A stretch of 50,353 bases of DNA from JAAZMI01 sp964603615. Its GTDB lineage: Bacteria; Bacillota; Dethiobacteria; DTU022; UBA8154. Of the stretch, positions 15,343 through 24,390 are shown one piece after another (positions within the stretch are counted from its first letter, which is position 1; the number at the start of each line of letters is the position of its first letter). A program made the translations under genes and the position numbers. The stretch is taken from NCBI GenBank assembly GCA_964603615.1, contig CAZRVU010000012.1, forward strand, positions 1 to 50,353. Direction: 5' to 3'. The notes beneath the pieces are model-generated. The model worked only from the letters and a program-made list of their open reading frames with translations, was not told the DNA's origin and ran no database searches.

Positions 15343-16734
15343 ATGCCCAAAAGCTTAGGTCAATTCTTAAAAATGTTAAAAAATAAGCACCCTGGTGAAT
15401 TAAGTGTTGTCTCCAGGGAAATTAAGCCGGCACAATTTGAAGTAACTGCCTTATTGGAAAACCTGGATCTGGCCAAACAGTACCCCGCGGTATTATTTAA
15501 TAACCCGCAAAATGTTCATGGGCAATCATCTGGTATTAAATTGGTTTCGAATATTTTTGCTTCTAGGGAAAGGTGTGCATTAGCGCTGGAAATGCCGCCG
15601 ACCCCGGAGAATTGTAAAATGCCTTTAAGCCTGGAGTACGCCCGGCGGGAGCAGCTCCCGCTTGCCCCTGAAATAATTGAAGGGCAAGCCCCGGTCCAGG
15701 AAATTGTAATTACGGGTAAAGAGATAGATGTTGCCCTGCTGCCTATTGTTAGGCACTATGAAATGGATATGGGGCCGGTGTTGACGATGGCCAATTGTAT
15801 GCGCGACCCCCATACAGGTGTTTACGATATCAGTTTTGTAAAGAATTTCTATAAGGGAAAATCTGATTACATGGGTGTGTCCATCCATTCCCCACACCTT
15901 GAAAGGATTCTCAGAAGCTATGAAAAATTGGGCCAGCGCGCCCCGATCGTTACTATCTTGGGGCACCACCCGGCATTTTCCCTTGGCGTTAATGCCTTGA
16001 CTAGCTTTGAACGGGATGATTATGAGACAATTGGAGGCTTTTTGGGCGAACCGCTACGCCTGGCCCCTTCGATTACTTGGGGCAAAAACTTTCTAGTGCC
16101 GGCTGACGCTGAAATTATTATTGAAGGGGAGATTTTACCTGGCGTAAAGGAAGTGGTAGATCCTTTCGGCGAGGTGTTGCGTGATTATCAACCCCAGTGC
16201 TTGCGTCAAGCTATGCAGGTAACGGCAATAACAAGGCGTAAAGAGGCAATCATGCAGGATATATTTACCGGGCACAGGGATATTTGGACCTTTGCCGGGC
16301 TGCCTAAAGAAGGAAGCGTTTACAACATCCTGCAGTCAACGGTAGGAAATATTGTTGCAGTCCATAAACCTTATTCCGGCGCATCTTTATCCGGTTACAT
16401 TGCAATCAAGAAGGTAAAAGAAGGGCAGGGCAAGCTGACCGGTTTAATAGCATTGAATACGAATTGGAGTTTCCAGGTAATAGTGGTCGTAGACGATTTT
16501 GTTGATATTTACAATGAAGAAGAAGTGCTGTGGGCAATTTTAACAATGACTGATCCTAAGAGAGATGTTGAATTATTGAAAAATGTTGGCAGTACGGTTT
16601 TTGCAACGGAATTCAGTAATAATAAAGTGGTAATTGATGCTACCAGGCCTCTCGATAAACCTACCCCAATTAAATTTAGCATACCGCAGCAGGTACTAGA
16701 GGCGGTTCGTCCGGAAGAATGGATTGACAAATGA
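15343..16734 (+). CDS. UbiD family (de)carboxylase-like protein with altered catalytic residues
   Basis: A 463-residue protein with the UbiD fold throughout: NNPQNVHG in the N-terminal domain, DPHTGVYDISFVKNFYKG (about 155-172) and EILPGVKEVVDPFGEV (about 263-278). UbiD enzymes use prenylated FMN to add or remove CO2 from aromatic or unsaturated acids. By alignment from memory with E. coli UbiD (NLGMYRMQ and PEGPYGDH), the catalytic Arg is Lys167 and the first catalytic Glu is Val272, while Glu277 is kept. It may therefore be a divergent decarboxylase or do other chemistry. TAGGGAGG precedes the ATG. It is followed by a small zinc-ribbon protein, as for VdcD-type subunits. No UbiX is in the window. 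Confidence 0.85.
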   Translation: MPKSLGQFLKMLKNKHPGELSVVSREIKPAQFEVTALLENLDLAKQYPAVLFNNPQNVHGQSSGIKLVSNIFASRERCALALEMPPTPENCKMPLSLEYARREQLPLAPEIIEGQAPVQEIVITGKEIDVALLPIVRHYEMDMGPVLTMANCMRDPHTGVYDISFVKNFYKGKSDYMGVSIHSPHLERILRSYEKLGQRAPIVTILGHHPAFSLGVNALTSFERDDYETIGGFLGEPLRLAPSITWGKNFLVPADAEIIIEGEILPGVKEVVDPFGEVLRDYQPQCLRQAMQVTAITRRKEAIMQDIFTGHRDIWTFAGLPKEGSVYNILQSTVGNIVAVHKPYSGASLSGYIAIKKVKEGQGKLTGLIALNTNWSFQVIVVVDDFVDIYNEEEVLWAILTMTDPKRDVELLKNVGSTVFATEFSNNKVVIDATRPLDKPTPIKFSIPQQVLEAVRPEEWIDK

Positions 16735-16753
16735 TAGGAAGGAGATTATTTTT

Positions 16754-16909
16754 ATGGAACGAATATTTTGGGTAGAATGTCCTAAATGTGGCGGTAAATT
16801 TTACTGTGATTATGAACTGCGCCATAGCGCATATGAACTATTCTGTCCTTTTTGCCAAACCACTTTTCTTGATAAAGAGAGCCCGTGGATTGATGACCGG
16901 GTAAATTAA
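16754..16909 (+). CDS. Small zinc-ribbon protein next to the UbiD gene
   Basis: A 51-residue protein with two CxxC knuckles (CPKCGG and CPFCQT) 22 residues apart and aromatic residues between them (KFYCDYELRHSAYELF), so a rubredoxin-like zinc ribbon. Its position 19 bases after the UbiD stop recalls the small D subunit of non-oxidative hydroxyarylic acid decarboxylases (VdcD/ShdD), though sequence similarity is limited to the knuckles. Start ATG 16754 is supported by GGAAGGAG nine bases upstream; an upstream in-frame TTG overlaps UbiD and lacks a site. The role is inferred. Confidence 0.7.
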   Translation: MERIFWVECPKCGGKFYCDYELRHSAYELFCPFCQTTFLDKESPWIDDRVN

Positions 16910-17110
16910 TTAGCATTTTCCCTTTACTTGTTATTATGAAAAAACAAAACTGTAGCAGGTAAAACACGGCTTGCTTAATGGTGATTACCGTTTCACTTGT
17001 TTCTTGCGGCTTTGACCTTCAGAAAAAGGGTTTCCAGGGGGACGATATTGTAGATCAAGAGAAAAGTTATTTCAAACTGGGTGTGGGCGGTGTTTCCTGT
17101 GATACACGCG

Positions 17111-18508
17111 ATGACGACAGATGAAAAATATAAGATGATGACACAAGAACCTGTTGAGCGGCTTATTAGTCTTTTGGCTGTCCCTACCATAATCAGCATG
17201 TTAATTACTTCTGTCTATAATATGGCGGATACGTTTTTTGTAAGCAGGATTAGTACCAGCGCGTCGGGTGCGGTAGGCATTTCTTTTTCCTTCATGGCCA
17301 TCATTCAAGCCATTGGCTTTACTTTTGGCCAGGGCTCGGGAAATTATATTTCCCGCTTACTGGGCAAAGAAAATAAGCCCTATGCTTCTAAAGTGGCGGC
17401 CACCGGCTTTTTTACTGCTCTTGGCCTGGGGGTTTTATTGGCAGCGCTGGGCTTGATATTTTTGGATTCCCTGGTGTATGCGCTGGGGGCCACCGATACC
17501 ATTGCCCCCTATGCTAAAAGCTACCTGGGCTATATTTTAATTGGTATGCCGTATATGGTTTCTGCCTTTGTGTTAAACCAAATTCTGCGTTTTCAGGGTA
17601 GTGCCTTTTGGGCTATGTTGGGGATTGTTTCCGGTGGTTTACTAAATATTGCGCTGGATCCCATCTTTATTTTTGTGTTGAATATGGGCATCGGCGGGGC
17701 CGCTTTGGCTACCATCATTAGCCAGTTTATAAGTTTTTGCATTCTTTGGTACTGTTGCGGCACGGGCGGTAACATTAAGATCCGGTTTCGAAATTTTGCC
17801 CCACAATGGGAAATTTATAAAACGATTTTCAGCGGCGGGTTCCCCTCCTTCTGCCGGCAAACTTTGGCCAGCACGGCTATGATTGCTTTAAACTTTAGTG
17901 CCGGTGTATTTGGTGACGCAGCCGTGGCTGCCATGTCTATTGTAGCCAGGGTGTCCCAGTTTGTGGTATCGATAGTGTTTGGTTTTGGGCAGGGATTTCA
18001 ACCGGTGTGCGGCTATAACTACGGCGCACAAAAATATAACCGGGTACTTAATGCCTTTTGGTTTTCCGTAAAGATAGCGGCAATTGTGCTGCTTACATTC
18101 TGTGCCATATGTTTTGCCTTTGCTCCTAAAATCATGGCCCTTTTCCGCAAAGAGGATCTGGCAGTGATTACCATTGGCTCGCGTGCCCTTAAATTGCAAA
18201 GCCTTTCTTTCCCGCTTTCAGCGTGGATTATCCTGACCAATATGCTGCTTCAAACTATTGGCCAGGGGGCCAAGGCCTCCCTGGTATCCATCTCAAGGCA
18301 GGGGCTTTTTTTCCTTCCGGCAATTTTGCTTTTGCCGCGCCAGTTTGGCTTGCTCGGTGTGCAGATCAGCCAGCCAATTGCCGATGTATTTTCTTTTCTG
18401 ATGGCAGTGGTGATGGGGATCATTATCCTCAAGGAACTTAAATCCAAACAATTTCAAGAGTTATCCGGGCTGCGGGATACCGGAGATATCAAGGGTGTTT
18501 CCTTATGA
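17111..18508 (+). CDS. MATE family efflux transporter
   Basis: A 465-residue protein with 12 hydrophobic segments of the MatE family (NorM/MepA/DinF relatives), exporting organic cations or metabolites with Na+ or H+ antiport. Family features are LAVPTIISMLITSVYNMADT (first helix), FTFGQGSGNYISRLLGKEN, the halfway GGFPSFCRQTLAST repeat and GFGQGFQPVCGYNYGA. No good ribosome site is visible, so the start is uncertain; ATG 17111 is used, with GTG 17081 and ATGs at 17135/17138 as alternatives. It interrupts the series of enzymes between UbiD and LarA and may export a product or merely be a neighbour. Confidence 0.93.
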   Translation: MTTDEKYKMMTQEPVERLISLLAVPTIISMLITSVYNMADTFFVSRISTSASGAVGISFSFMAIIQAIGFTFGQGSGNYISRLLGKENKPYASKVAATGFFTALGLGVLLAALGLIFLDSLVYALGATDTIAPYAKSYLGYILIGMPYMVSAFVLNQILRFQGSAFWAMLGIVSGGLLNIALDPIFIFVLNMGIGGAALATIISQFISFCILWYCCGTGGNIKIRFRNFAPQWEIYKTIFSGGFPSFCRQTLASTAMIALNFSAGVFGDAAVAAMSIVARVSQFVVSIVFGFGQGFQPVCGYNYGAQKYNRVLNAFWFSVKIAAIVLLTFCAICFAFAPKIMALFRKEDLAVITIGSRALKLQSLSFPLSAWIILTNMLLQTIGQGAKASLVSISRQGLFFLPAILLLPRQFGLLGVQISQPIADVFSFLMAVVMGIIILKELKSKQFQELSGLRDTGDIKGVSL

Positions 18509-18565
18509 TGTACTGCATAAAGTGGGTGGTTATATGGTTATAGGAATGCGGGAGGTTATGTTTAT

Positions 18566-19831
18566 ATGGATATGAAATATTTTAAATTGCCGCAGGAGGC
18601 CTGGTTTAGCGAAGAAGACATGGAAATTATGTTACCTGATGATTGGGAAATCCTTTTTGCCGGTATACCTGCAGACAATAGCCCTGTTCTTACGGACGAA
18701 GAGATTGAAGAAAGATTGTCAAACCCGGTAGGAACGGCCCCCTTGTCTGAACTGGCTAAAAACCGGCAAAAGGCTGTTATAATTTTTGATGACTTGTCCC
18801 GGCCTACAAATGTAGCCCTAATTGCACCCAAAATAGTGCGCGAGTTGCTGGGGGCCGGGATCAAAAAACAAAATATAAGCTTTATTGTTGCTCTTGGCGC
18901 CCATGGCGCATGTAGTAGGATGGATTTTGAAAAAAAATTGGGCAGGGAAATTGTAGGGGAATTCCCTGTTTTTAATCATAACCCGTACGAAAACTGCTCT
19001 TATGCGGGGACAACTACAAGCGGGACGCCTTTGTATATCAACAAAGAGGTTTTGGAAAGTAACTTAAAAATTGGTATCGGGTGCATTCTTCCCCATGTTT
19101 TTAATGGTTTTGGAGGCGGGGGGAAAATAATCCTTCCGGGGGTAGCATCGATCGAAACGATTTATCAAAACCATCAAAAAGTTATAGCCGATCTTTTCGA
19201 AAGGGGCGTAGGTTTTGTCGGCAACCTAGGATCTCTGGAAAACAGCAAAATGCAAGCAGAAATAGAAGAAGCCGTGAGGATGATCAACTTCGATTTTAAA
19301 ATAGATGTGCTCCCTAACAGTAGAAGGCAGGCTGTAGAACTTGTTGCCGGGGATCCAATTTTAGCGTTTAAAAAAGGAGTTGAAATAGCAAAGAAATTAT
19401 ATGGGACAGAATTTTATAAAGATGCCGATGTAGTAGTCAGTAACGCTTGTGCAAAAGGCTCCGAGGCTCGGATTGCGATTTCCTTGGGAGCGCGTTCTTT
19501 AAAAAAAGAGGGTGGGGATCTGGTTACTATTGTTAATAGCCCTGTTGGTCAGATAGTCCATTATCTTTTTCGCCCCTTCGGACATAATTTTGGCGGGAGG
19601 CTGTGGTCCCGGGGAGGGATGGGCCCGCAGAACATTAAAAGAAACATCATCCTTAGCAGATATCCGGGCCAGCAATTGGGGGCGCGGGAGGACACGATTA
19701 ACTGCCAGGAATGGGACGAAGTTTTACAACTTCTCTTAAAAGAGCACGGCCCGGGAACCAGGGCTGTAATTTATAAGGATGCTACTATGCAATATTTAAG
19801 GAAAAAAACTGTTAAAAGCCAGCCGGTTTAA
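18566..19831 (+). CDS. larA: LarA-type nickel-pincer 2-hydroxyacid racemase
   Basis: A 421-residue member of the lactate racemase family (DUF2088), which isomerises 2-hydroxyacids with the nickel-pincer nucleotide (NPN). All five key residues of Lactiplantibacillus LarA can be placed at nearly constant offset: Asp75 (IIFDDLSRPT), His113 (ALGAHG), His177 (ILPHVFNGF), Lys187 that carries the cofactor (GGGGKIILPG) and His203 (YQNHQK). The enzyme therefore looks intact. The cofactor makers LarB, LarC and LarE are not in the window and must be elsewhere. GGAGG lies ten bases before the ATG. With the D-2-hydroxyacid dehydrogenase it suggests that a chiral 2-hydroxyacid is a substrate or intermediate; the family has many specificities besides lactate. 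Confidence 0.88.
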   Translation: MDMKYFKLPQEAWFSEEDMEIMLPDDWEILFAGIPADNSPVLTDEEIEERLSNPVGTAPLSELAKNRQKAVIIFDDLSRPTNVALIAPKIVRELLGAGIKKQNISFIVALGAHGACSRMDFEKKLGREIVGEFPVFNHNPYENCSYAGTTTSGTPLYINKEVLESNLKIGIGCILPHVFNGFGGGGKIILPGVASIETIYQNHQKVIADLFERGVGFVGNLGSLENSKMQAEIEEAVRMINFDFKIDVLPNSRRQAVELVAGDPILAFKKGVEIAKKLYGTEFYKDADVVVSNACAKGSEARIAISLGARSLKKEGGDLVTIVNSPVGQIVHYLFRPFGHNFGGRLWSRGGMGPQNIKRNIILSRYPGQQLGAREDTINCQEWDEVLQLLLKEHGPGTRAVIYKDATMQYLRKKTVKSQPV

Positions 19832-19902
19832 ACAAAACCGCCGCTATTTATCTTAAAAACATTGGGCAGTGAGCAGTGGGCAGTGAAATTGGAGGTAAAA
19901 TA

Positions 19903-21234
19903 GTGTTCAAAAATGACAACCCGATTCAAAAATACAAAGAAAAACATCAGCAGTCAAAAAGAATGCATGCAAGAGCAAAAAAGTTGTTTGCTGCCGATGG
20001 AGCTACACACAAAGCCCGTTTTTTTGTCCCCTACAGGCCTTATATCACGCGGGCCCTGGGTTCTAAAAAATGGGATGTTGATGGTAATATGTATATAGAT
20101 TACATCATGGGCCACGGGACGCTGTTATTAGGGCACAGTCATCCCGCTGTGGTAAGCGCAGTGCAAGAACAGGTAAACAAGGGGGTTTTATACGGTGATA
20201 ACCATGAACTGGAAGTTAAATGGGCTGAATTAATTCAAGAAATGATGCCCTTGGCTGAAAGGGTAGAGTTTTTTTCATGCGGGCAAGAAGCCAATGCGAT
20301 GGCTTTGCACTTGGGTAGGATTTTTACTGGAAGGAAAAAACTGCTCAGGTTTGATAATCATTTTCACGGATGGCTGGACGAACTGGCGCCCTTTACCGAA
20401 CCGGCTGTTTGCCAGGACAACGTGGTTTTTATACCTCCCAACGATCTTGAAAAACTTGAAAAGGAACTCTCTAAAAGGGAATACGCTGTTCTTTTTACGG
20501 AAGCGGGGGGCGCTTCCATGGGGGGGAAAGTGCCCTTGGAGCCAGGTTTCACAAGAGCGATAGATGATCTTACGAAACGTTACGGTACCATTTGGGTGCT
20601 TGACGAGGTAGTCACCGGGTTTAGGGAATCACCTGGCGGGTGGCAGGAGATCATCGGCATAAAACCAGATTTAACTACTTTGGGTAAATGTGTAGGGGGC
20701 GGGCTGGGTGCAGGCGCTCTAATCGGGCGGGCTGATATTTTTGAAGCGTTCAACCCGGAACTTCCCCCCGGCAACCGGGCTACCCACAGCGGAACATGGA
20801 ACGCCAACCCCCTTACAGCTTCTGCCGGCCTAGCAGCATGCAAATTATATCGTAACGGTGAACCCCAGAAAAAAGCGGCGGAGATTGCAGCTTACTTTCG
20901 TTCAAAAGCAAATATAATGCTTAAGGAACAGGGTATTAGTGGTTTTTTATATGGCAGATCAATAGTTCACCTGTATTTTGGACCGTTCGATTATGAACCT
21001 GTTGATAATACCTTACCACCCACTAAAGATGTTTCAAAGCTATTAAACCCTGAAATGGAACCTGTTTATACTAGGATGTTACTCCATTTACTTCAAAACG
21101 GGGTTTCCAATATGGCCGGTACAATATTTATATTTTCATCAAAACACGACAGGGAGGATGTAGACTTAACGCTGCAAGCTTTTAGTAAATCCCTTGCTGC
21201 CATGCTTAAAGAAGGGGTACTAATGAAAAGTTAA
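19903..21234 (+). CDS. Class III aminotransferase, glutamate-1-semialdehyde aminomutase-like
   Basis: A 443-residue PLP enzyme of the HemL-like subgroup of class III aminotransferases. Landmarks: RALGSKKWDVDGNMYIDYIM (about 50-69), FFSCGQEANAMALHLGR, NHFHGW (152-157), Asp234 in VLDEVVTGFR, and the Schiff-base lysine Lys262 in TLGKCVGGGLGAGA. HemL proper keeps a GSEAVM motif; here it is GQEANA, so a role other than haem synthesis is likely. The GTG at 19903 has GGAGG seven bases upstream and is chosen over the GTG at 19876, which has none. It is the last enzyme before the IclR regulator; 2,1-aminomutase or omega-transaminase activity are both possible. Confidence 0.88.
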   Translation: MFKNDNPIQKYKEKHQQSKRMHARAKKLFAADGATHKARFFVPYRPYITRALGSKKWDVDGNMYIDYIMGHGTLLLGHSHPAVVSAVQEQVNKGVLYGDNHELEVKWAELIQEMMPLAERVEFFSCGQEANAMALHLGRIFTGRKKLLRFDNHFHGWLDELAPFTEPAVCQDNVVFIPPNDLEKLEKELSKREYAVLFTEAGGASMGGKVPLEPGFTRAIDDLTKRYGTIWVLDEVVTGFRESPGGWQEIIGIKPDLTTLGKCVGGGLGAGALIGRADIFEAFNPELPPGNRATHSGTWNANPLTASAGLAACKLYRNGEPQKKAAEIAAYFRSKANIMLKEQGISGFLYGRSIVHLYFGPFDYEPVDNTLPPTKDVSKLLNPEMEPVYTRMLLHLLQNGVSNMAGTIFIFSSKHDREDVDLTLQAFSKSLAAMLKEGVLMKS

Positions 21235-21723
21235 ACGGCTATGTTATTATCTTTGGGGGTTCTGATGCTGTGGTATAACTAACTTGACAGATTTCCCGTT
21301 AAACATTATTATGTGTAGTGGGGAGATGTCTGTATTTACCATTATCCTTCAAACAAATAAAAAACACAGCTTTTATGATGTCGCATCTAACTATTATAAA
21401 ATTGGATAAGCAACGGCAGGTAGGGGCAACCCGAAAAAATGTTTTGACGACAATTGAAAATATCTTTCGTTGCAAAAGGGCATAACTATCAAGATAGAAT
21501 TTAGTATTTTCCAATGAGTCCGGTATTTTCAACAATTAAAATAAATATGATGCGTAAAACCTGCATGTAGCACATGTAGCACATGTAGCATTTGAAGCAT
21601 ACAGCATTTGCAAAGGTAGGACTGGACAAGGGCTTTGGGCACCGCACCAGGCCTTTACAATATTTACAGGGGTATTCCACGTTAAGCGGTAGGAATATAT
21701 TAACAAAAATAAGAGGTTTGAAA
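21235..21723 (+). other. Gene-free interval before the regulator, with three 9-bp tandem units
   Basis: No convincing gene is present. At 21564-21590 the unit CATGTAGCA is repeated three times exactly, followed by looser copies to about 21608. TTGACA at 21283-21288 could be a -35 element but has no good -10 at the right distance. The tandem units lie 134-160 bases ahead of the IclR start and could be a protein binding site or slippage product. Confidence 0.45.
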
Positions 21724-22536
21724 ATGCCTACTCGGCTTGCTAGACAGGAAGAAAAAAAATATAATTATTTAATTAAATCTGTTATACGGGCCATTGATAT
21801 ACTTGAAGAGATGAGCAGGGCAAAACAGGCAATCCGTATTACAGAATTGAGCGAAATCATCGGCGTATCCAAAAGTACAATTCACCGCTTTTTAAGTACT
21901 TTAGAATACAAGGGTTTTGTCGAGCAAGAGGACGAAAGCGGTAAGTACCGCCTTAGTTTAAAATTGTTTGAACTGGGCAATTCCATTTTACATTCACTCG
22001 ACTTACATTCCCGCTCTTTCCCTGTCCTTCAAGAATTGAATAAAAAAGTAGGAGAAACGATTCATCTTGTTATTTATGACAAGGGCGACGCTGTTTTTAT
22101 TAACAAGGTGGTCAGCGATCCTACTATGGTAACCTATTCCTACATTGGAAAAAGGTGCCATGCCCACTGTATTGCCTCAGGGAAAGTATTGATGGCCCAC
22201 CTTTCTAGGGACGACCTTCAACGGGTGATAGCAGAAAAGGGGCTGCCAAAACATACGCCTCAAACAATTAGCGATCCCGAAATATTAAAAGAACAATTAG
22301 CAAAAATATTGCATGATGGTTTAGGATATTGTTTTGAAGAATACCTGCCTGGTATCAATGGTGTTGCTGCCCCTATTAGGAACCATCTCGGCCAGGTGGT
22401 GGCTGCAGTAAGTGTCAGTGGTTCTTCTATTGTATTAAATGCAGATGATATTGCTTCTTTTTACGCCAAGGAAATAAAGGAAGCAGCGCTTAAAATTTCT
22501 AGGAATATGGGTTACAACGAAAATATTTTAAAGTGA
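21724..22536 (+). CDS. IclR family transcriptional regulator
   Basis: A 270-residue regulator with an N-terminal winged helix (about 15-75: SVIRAIDILEEMSR, TELSEIIGVSKSTIHRFLST, KGFVEQEDESGKYRLSLKL) and a C-terminal IclR effector domain (about 95-265) with the conserved AHCIASGKVLMAHLS and EEYLPGINGVAAPI stretches. The effector pocket of IclR proteins usually binds small organic acids. I chose ATG 21724, which gives the normal family length and follows AGAGGT; the open frame extends further 5' but without a start site. It closes the metabolic island and is the most likely regulator of it. Confidence 0.92.
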   Translation: MPTRLARQEEKKYNYLIKSVIRAIDILEEMSRAKQAIRITELSEIIGVSKSTIHRFLSTLEYKGFVEQEDESGKYRLSLKLFELGNSILHSLDLHSRSFPVLQELNKKVGETIHLVIYDKGDAVFINKVVSDPTMVTYSYIGKRCHAHCIASGKVLMAHLSRDDLQRVIAEKGLPKHTPQTISDPEILKEQLAKILHDGLGYCFEEYLPGINGVAAPIRNHLGQVVAAVSVSGSSIVLNADDIASFYAKEIKEAALKISRNMGYNENILK

Positions 22537-22727
22537 TAAACAGATAGCAAGCAGGGATGCCCCAGGGATGTCCATAGTATCGTGATTCGCAGGCATCCTT
22601 ATATTTATTTAATCTATTTAACGCAATTTATATTTCTTTTTTTGGTAACCGTCAGCAGAATATTATAGAAAATTAGAGTCCACACCGACCCTGGATTGAG
22701 TAAACATAATTCTGGGGAGAGATGCTG

Positions 22728-23879
22728 ATGAAATATGACATCCTTTTATGCGATCTGGATGCTTTTTTTGCCTCTGTAGAACAGCTAGACAACCCGGAAC
22801 TTAGAGGCAAACCCGTCATAGTAGGCGGTGATCCTGATTCCCGCGGGGTAGTTTCCACCTGTTCTTACGAAGCAAGGCGTTATGGGGTAAGCTCTGCCAT
22901 GCCCATGAAAAAAGCCCTTAAACTCTGTCCCCAGGCAATAATCTTACCGGCGAACATACCTAGATACAAGGAAATGTCGGAACAGGTGATGGATGTCTTT
23001 GAAAAATTTACCCCCGGCATCGAACAGGTTTCTATCGACGAAGCATATTTGTCTGTAAGGGGTGGCACGGGCCTGGATATAGCCCGGGAAATACGATCTA
23101 TCGTGCGGAAAGAGTTAAGCTTGCCCCTAAGTATTGGGGTTTCCGTAAACAAGCTTCTGGCTAAGATTGCCTGCTCACTGGCCAAGCCCGACAATGTAAA
23201 AGCTATTTGGCCCGGTGATGTAGAAAAAATTTTATGGCAGCTTCCCGTTAAAGTACTCCCTGGCGTGGGCCCTGTAACAAAAAAGAAGCTGAATATGTAC
23301 GGGATAAAAACAGTAGGTGAGTTGGCCTCTTTCCCCTTAGATGCCTTGAAGAATATCACCGGAAACTGTGCCATTGACCTCAAGGAATACGCCTTCGGGC
23401 GGGATAACCGGAAACTTGACCTTAAACGGGAACGCAAGTCGTTTTCCGAAGAAACCACCTTTGCCCATGACGTCTATGCAAAAGATTTTATCACAGCTAC
23501 GCTTTTCAACCTGGCTTCAGAGCTGGGGTACCGCTTGCGCTCCAAAGGTTTTAAGGCGAAAACAATCTCCGTAAAACTAAGATTTCCCGATCTAAGCATA
23601 AAAACCAGATCTTTTACCCTTGCAGATGCAACCGGCAGCGACGAAAAAATATATGCTGTTGCTGCCAAACTATTTGATCGTTGCCACGGCAAGCCCCCCT
23701 GGCGGCTGTTAGGCATCAGAGTATCAAATTTAGAAAAGGGAAGCCAGCTTTCACTTTTGCCAGAAGAAGGGGCGGAAAAAGAAAATATTACCCCGGTTTT
23801 AGATATGCTGCGCCGGAGATACGGCAGGAATGCCGTTTTCAAAGGCAGGCGGTTGCTTTTTTCAAAGAAGATCAAATGA
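22728..23879 (+). CDS. dinB: DNA polymerase IV (Y family)
   Basis: A 383-residue translesion DNA polymerase. Catalytic acids are Asp9 (LCDLDAFFAS) and Asp104-Glu105 (VSIDEAYLS); the steric and nucleotide contacts lie in CSYEARRYGVSSAMP. A helix-hairpin-helix (VLPGVGPVTKKKLNMYG) and a little-finger domain follow. QLSLLPEE near the C-terminus is a beta-clamp binding motif. ATG 22728 is chosen because GGGGAGAG is eight bases upstream; ATG 22722 is too close to it. No LexA box is apparent in the 190 bases before it. The length is normal and the gene looks intact. Confidence 0.96.
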   Translation: MKYDILLCDLDAFFASVEQLDNPELRGKPVIVGGDPDSRGVVSTCSYEARRYGVSSAMPMKKALKLCPQAIILPANIPRYKEMSEQVMDVFEKFTPGIEQVSIDEAYLSVRGGTGLDIAREIRSIVRKELSLPLSIGVSVNKLLAKIACSLAKPDNVKAIWPGDVEKILWQLPVKVLPGVGPVTKKKLNMYGIKTVGELASFPLDALKNITGNCAIDLKEYAFGRDNRKLDLKRERKSFSEETTFAHDVYAKDFITATLFNLASELGYRLRSKGFKAKTISVKLRFPDLSIKTRSFTLADATGSDEKIYAVAAKLFDRCHGKPPWRLLGIRVSNLEKGSQLSLLPEEGAEKENITPVLDMLRRRYGRNAVFKGRRLLFSKKIK

Positions 23880-23970
23880 AATGGACCTGAAATATTCAAC
23901 AGGCACTAGAAACTTACTGCTGATAAAACCTTTCACCAAGACAACAATATTTTAGGGAGGGGAAATAGCG

Positions 23971-24144
23971 ATGCCAAAAAAGAAAATTACCTTACCTGAT
24001 TTTAAATCCATTGATGAAATGGCCGGATTTTTTGATAAAACAGATACAACCTTAATAGATGGTTTTGAAGAAGTTGATATTAAATTCGTCAAAGCAAAAG
24101 ACACTATCAAAAATACCCCCCGGCACAAAGTTTGCGAAGCATAA
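23971..24144 (+). CDS. Truncated CopG/BrnA-type antitoxin
   Basis: A 57-residue product behind GGGAGGGG. Residues 1-48 (MPKKKITLPDFKSIDEMAGF, FFDKTDTT.., ..EEVDIKFVKAKD) match the N-terminal part of antitoxins with a CopG-like ribbon-helix-helix fold, which normally continue for another 30-40 residues. Here the frame runs into NTPRHKVCEA and a stop, so the DNA-binding and dimerisation end appears lost. No toxin gene of matching type is adjacent. It is either a remnant or a very short variant. The following 24145-24390 has small hairpins but no gene I can support. Confidence 0.6.
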   Translation: MPKKKITLPDFKSIDEMAGFFDKTDTTLIDGFEEVDIKFVKAKDTIKNTPRHKVCEA

Positions 24145-24390
24145 GATCGGGCGGTTAACCGGTATTGGCATAAGTGGCAAGCCTTTACCTTCCTTTTGTG
24201 GCGGGCATAAATCCGCCGTTTGAACTGTAGCTTTTGCGCACGAAGCCAGCCGCCCGTTCTCCGGGGCACAGGCTGTAGAGATTTGATACCTCCCGCCCTT
24301 GATTATTCTTTGTTTCTTTGCTATGGTTAACCAAAGAATCCTTGTATGTTTTCTATTGGATCAGCATATACTGCCAAAGGGGGGATACTA

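Noticed and set aside
19866..19888. GGGCAGTGAGCAGTGGGCAGTG short repeat before the class III aminotransferase
   Set aside because: It is only two to three copies of a 9-10-base word and is best explained as slippage; it was used only to judge the start codon.
23952..24269. Minus-strand basic ORF with CHLC motif
   Set aside because: It overlaps the truncated antitoxin, which has a better ribosome site and a family match, and its composition is that of a shadow frame.
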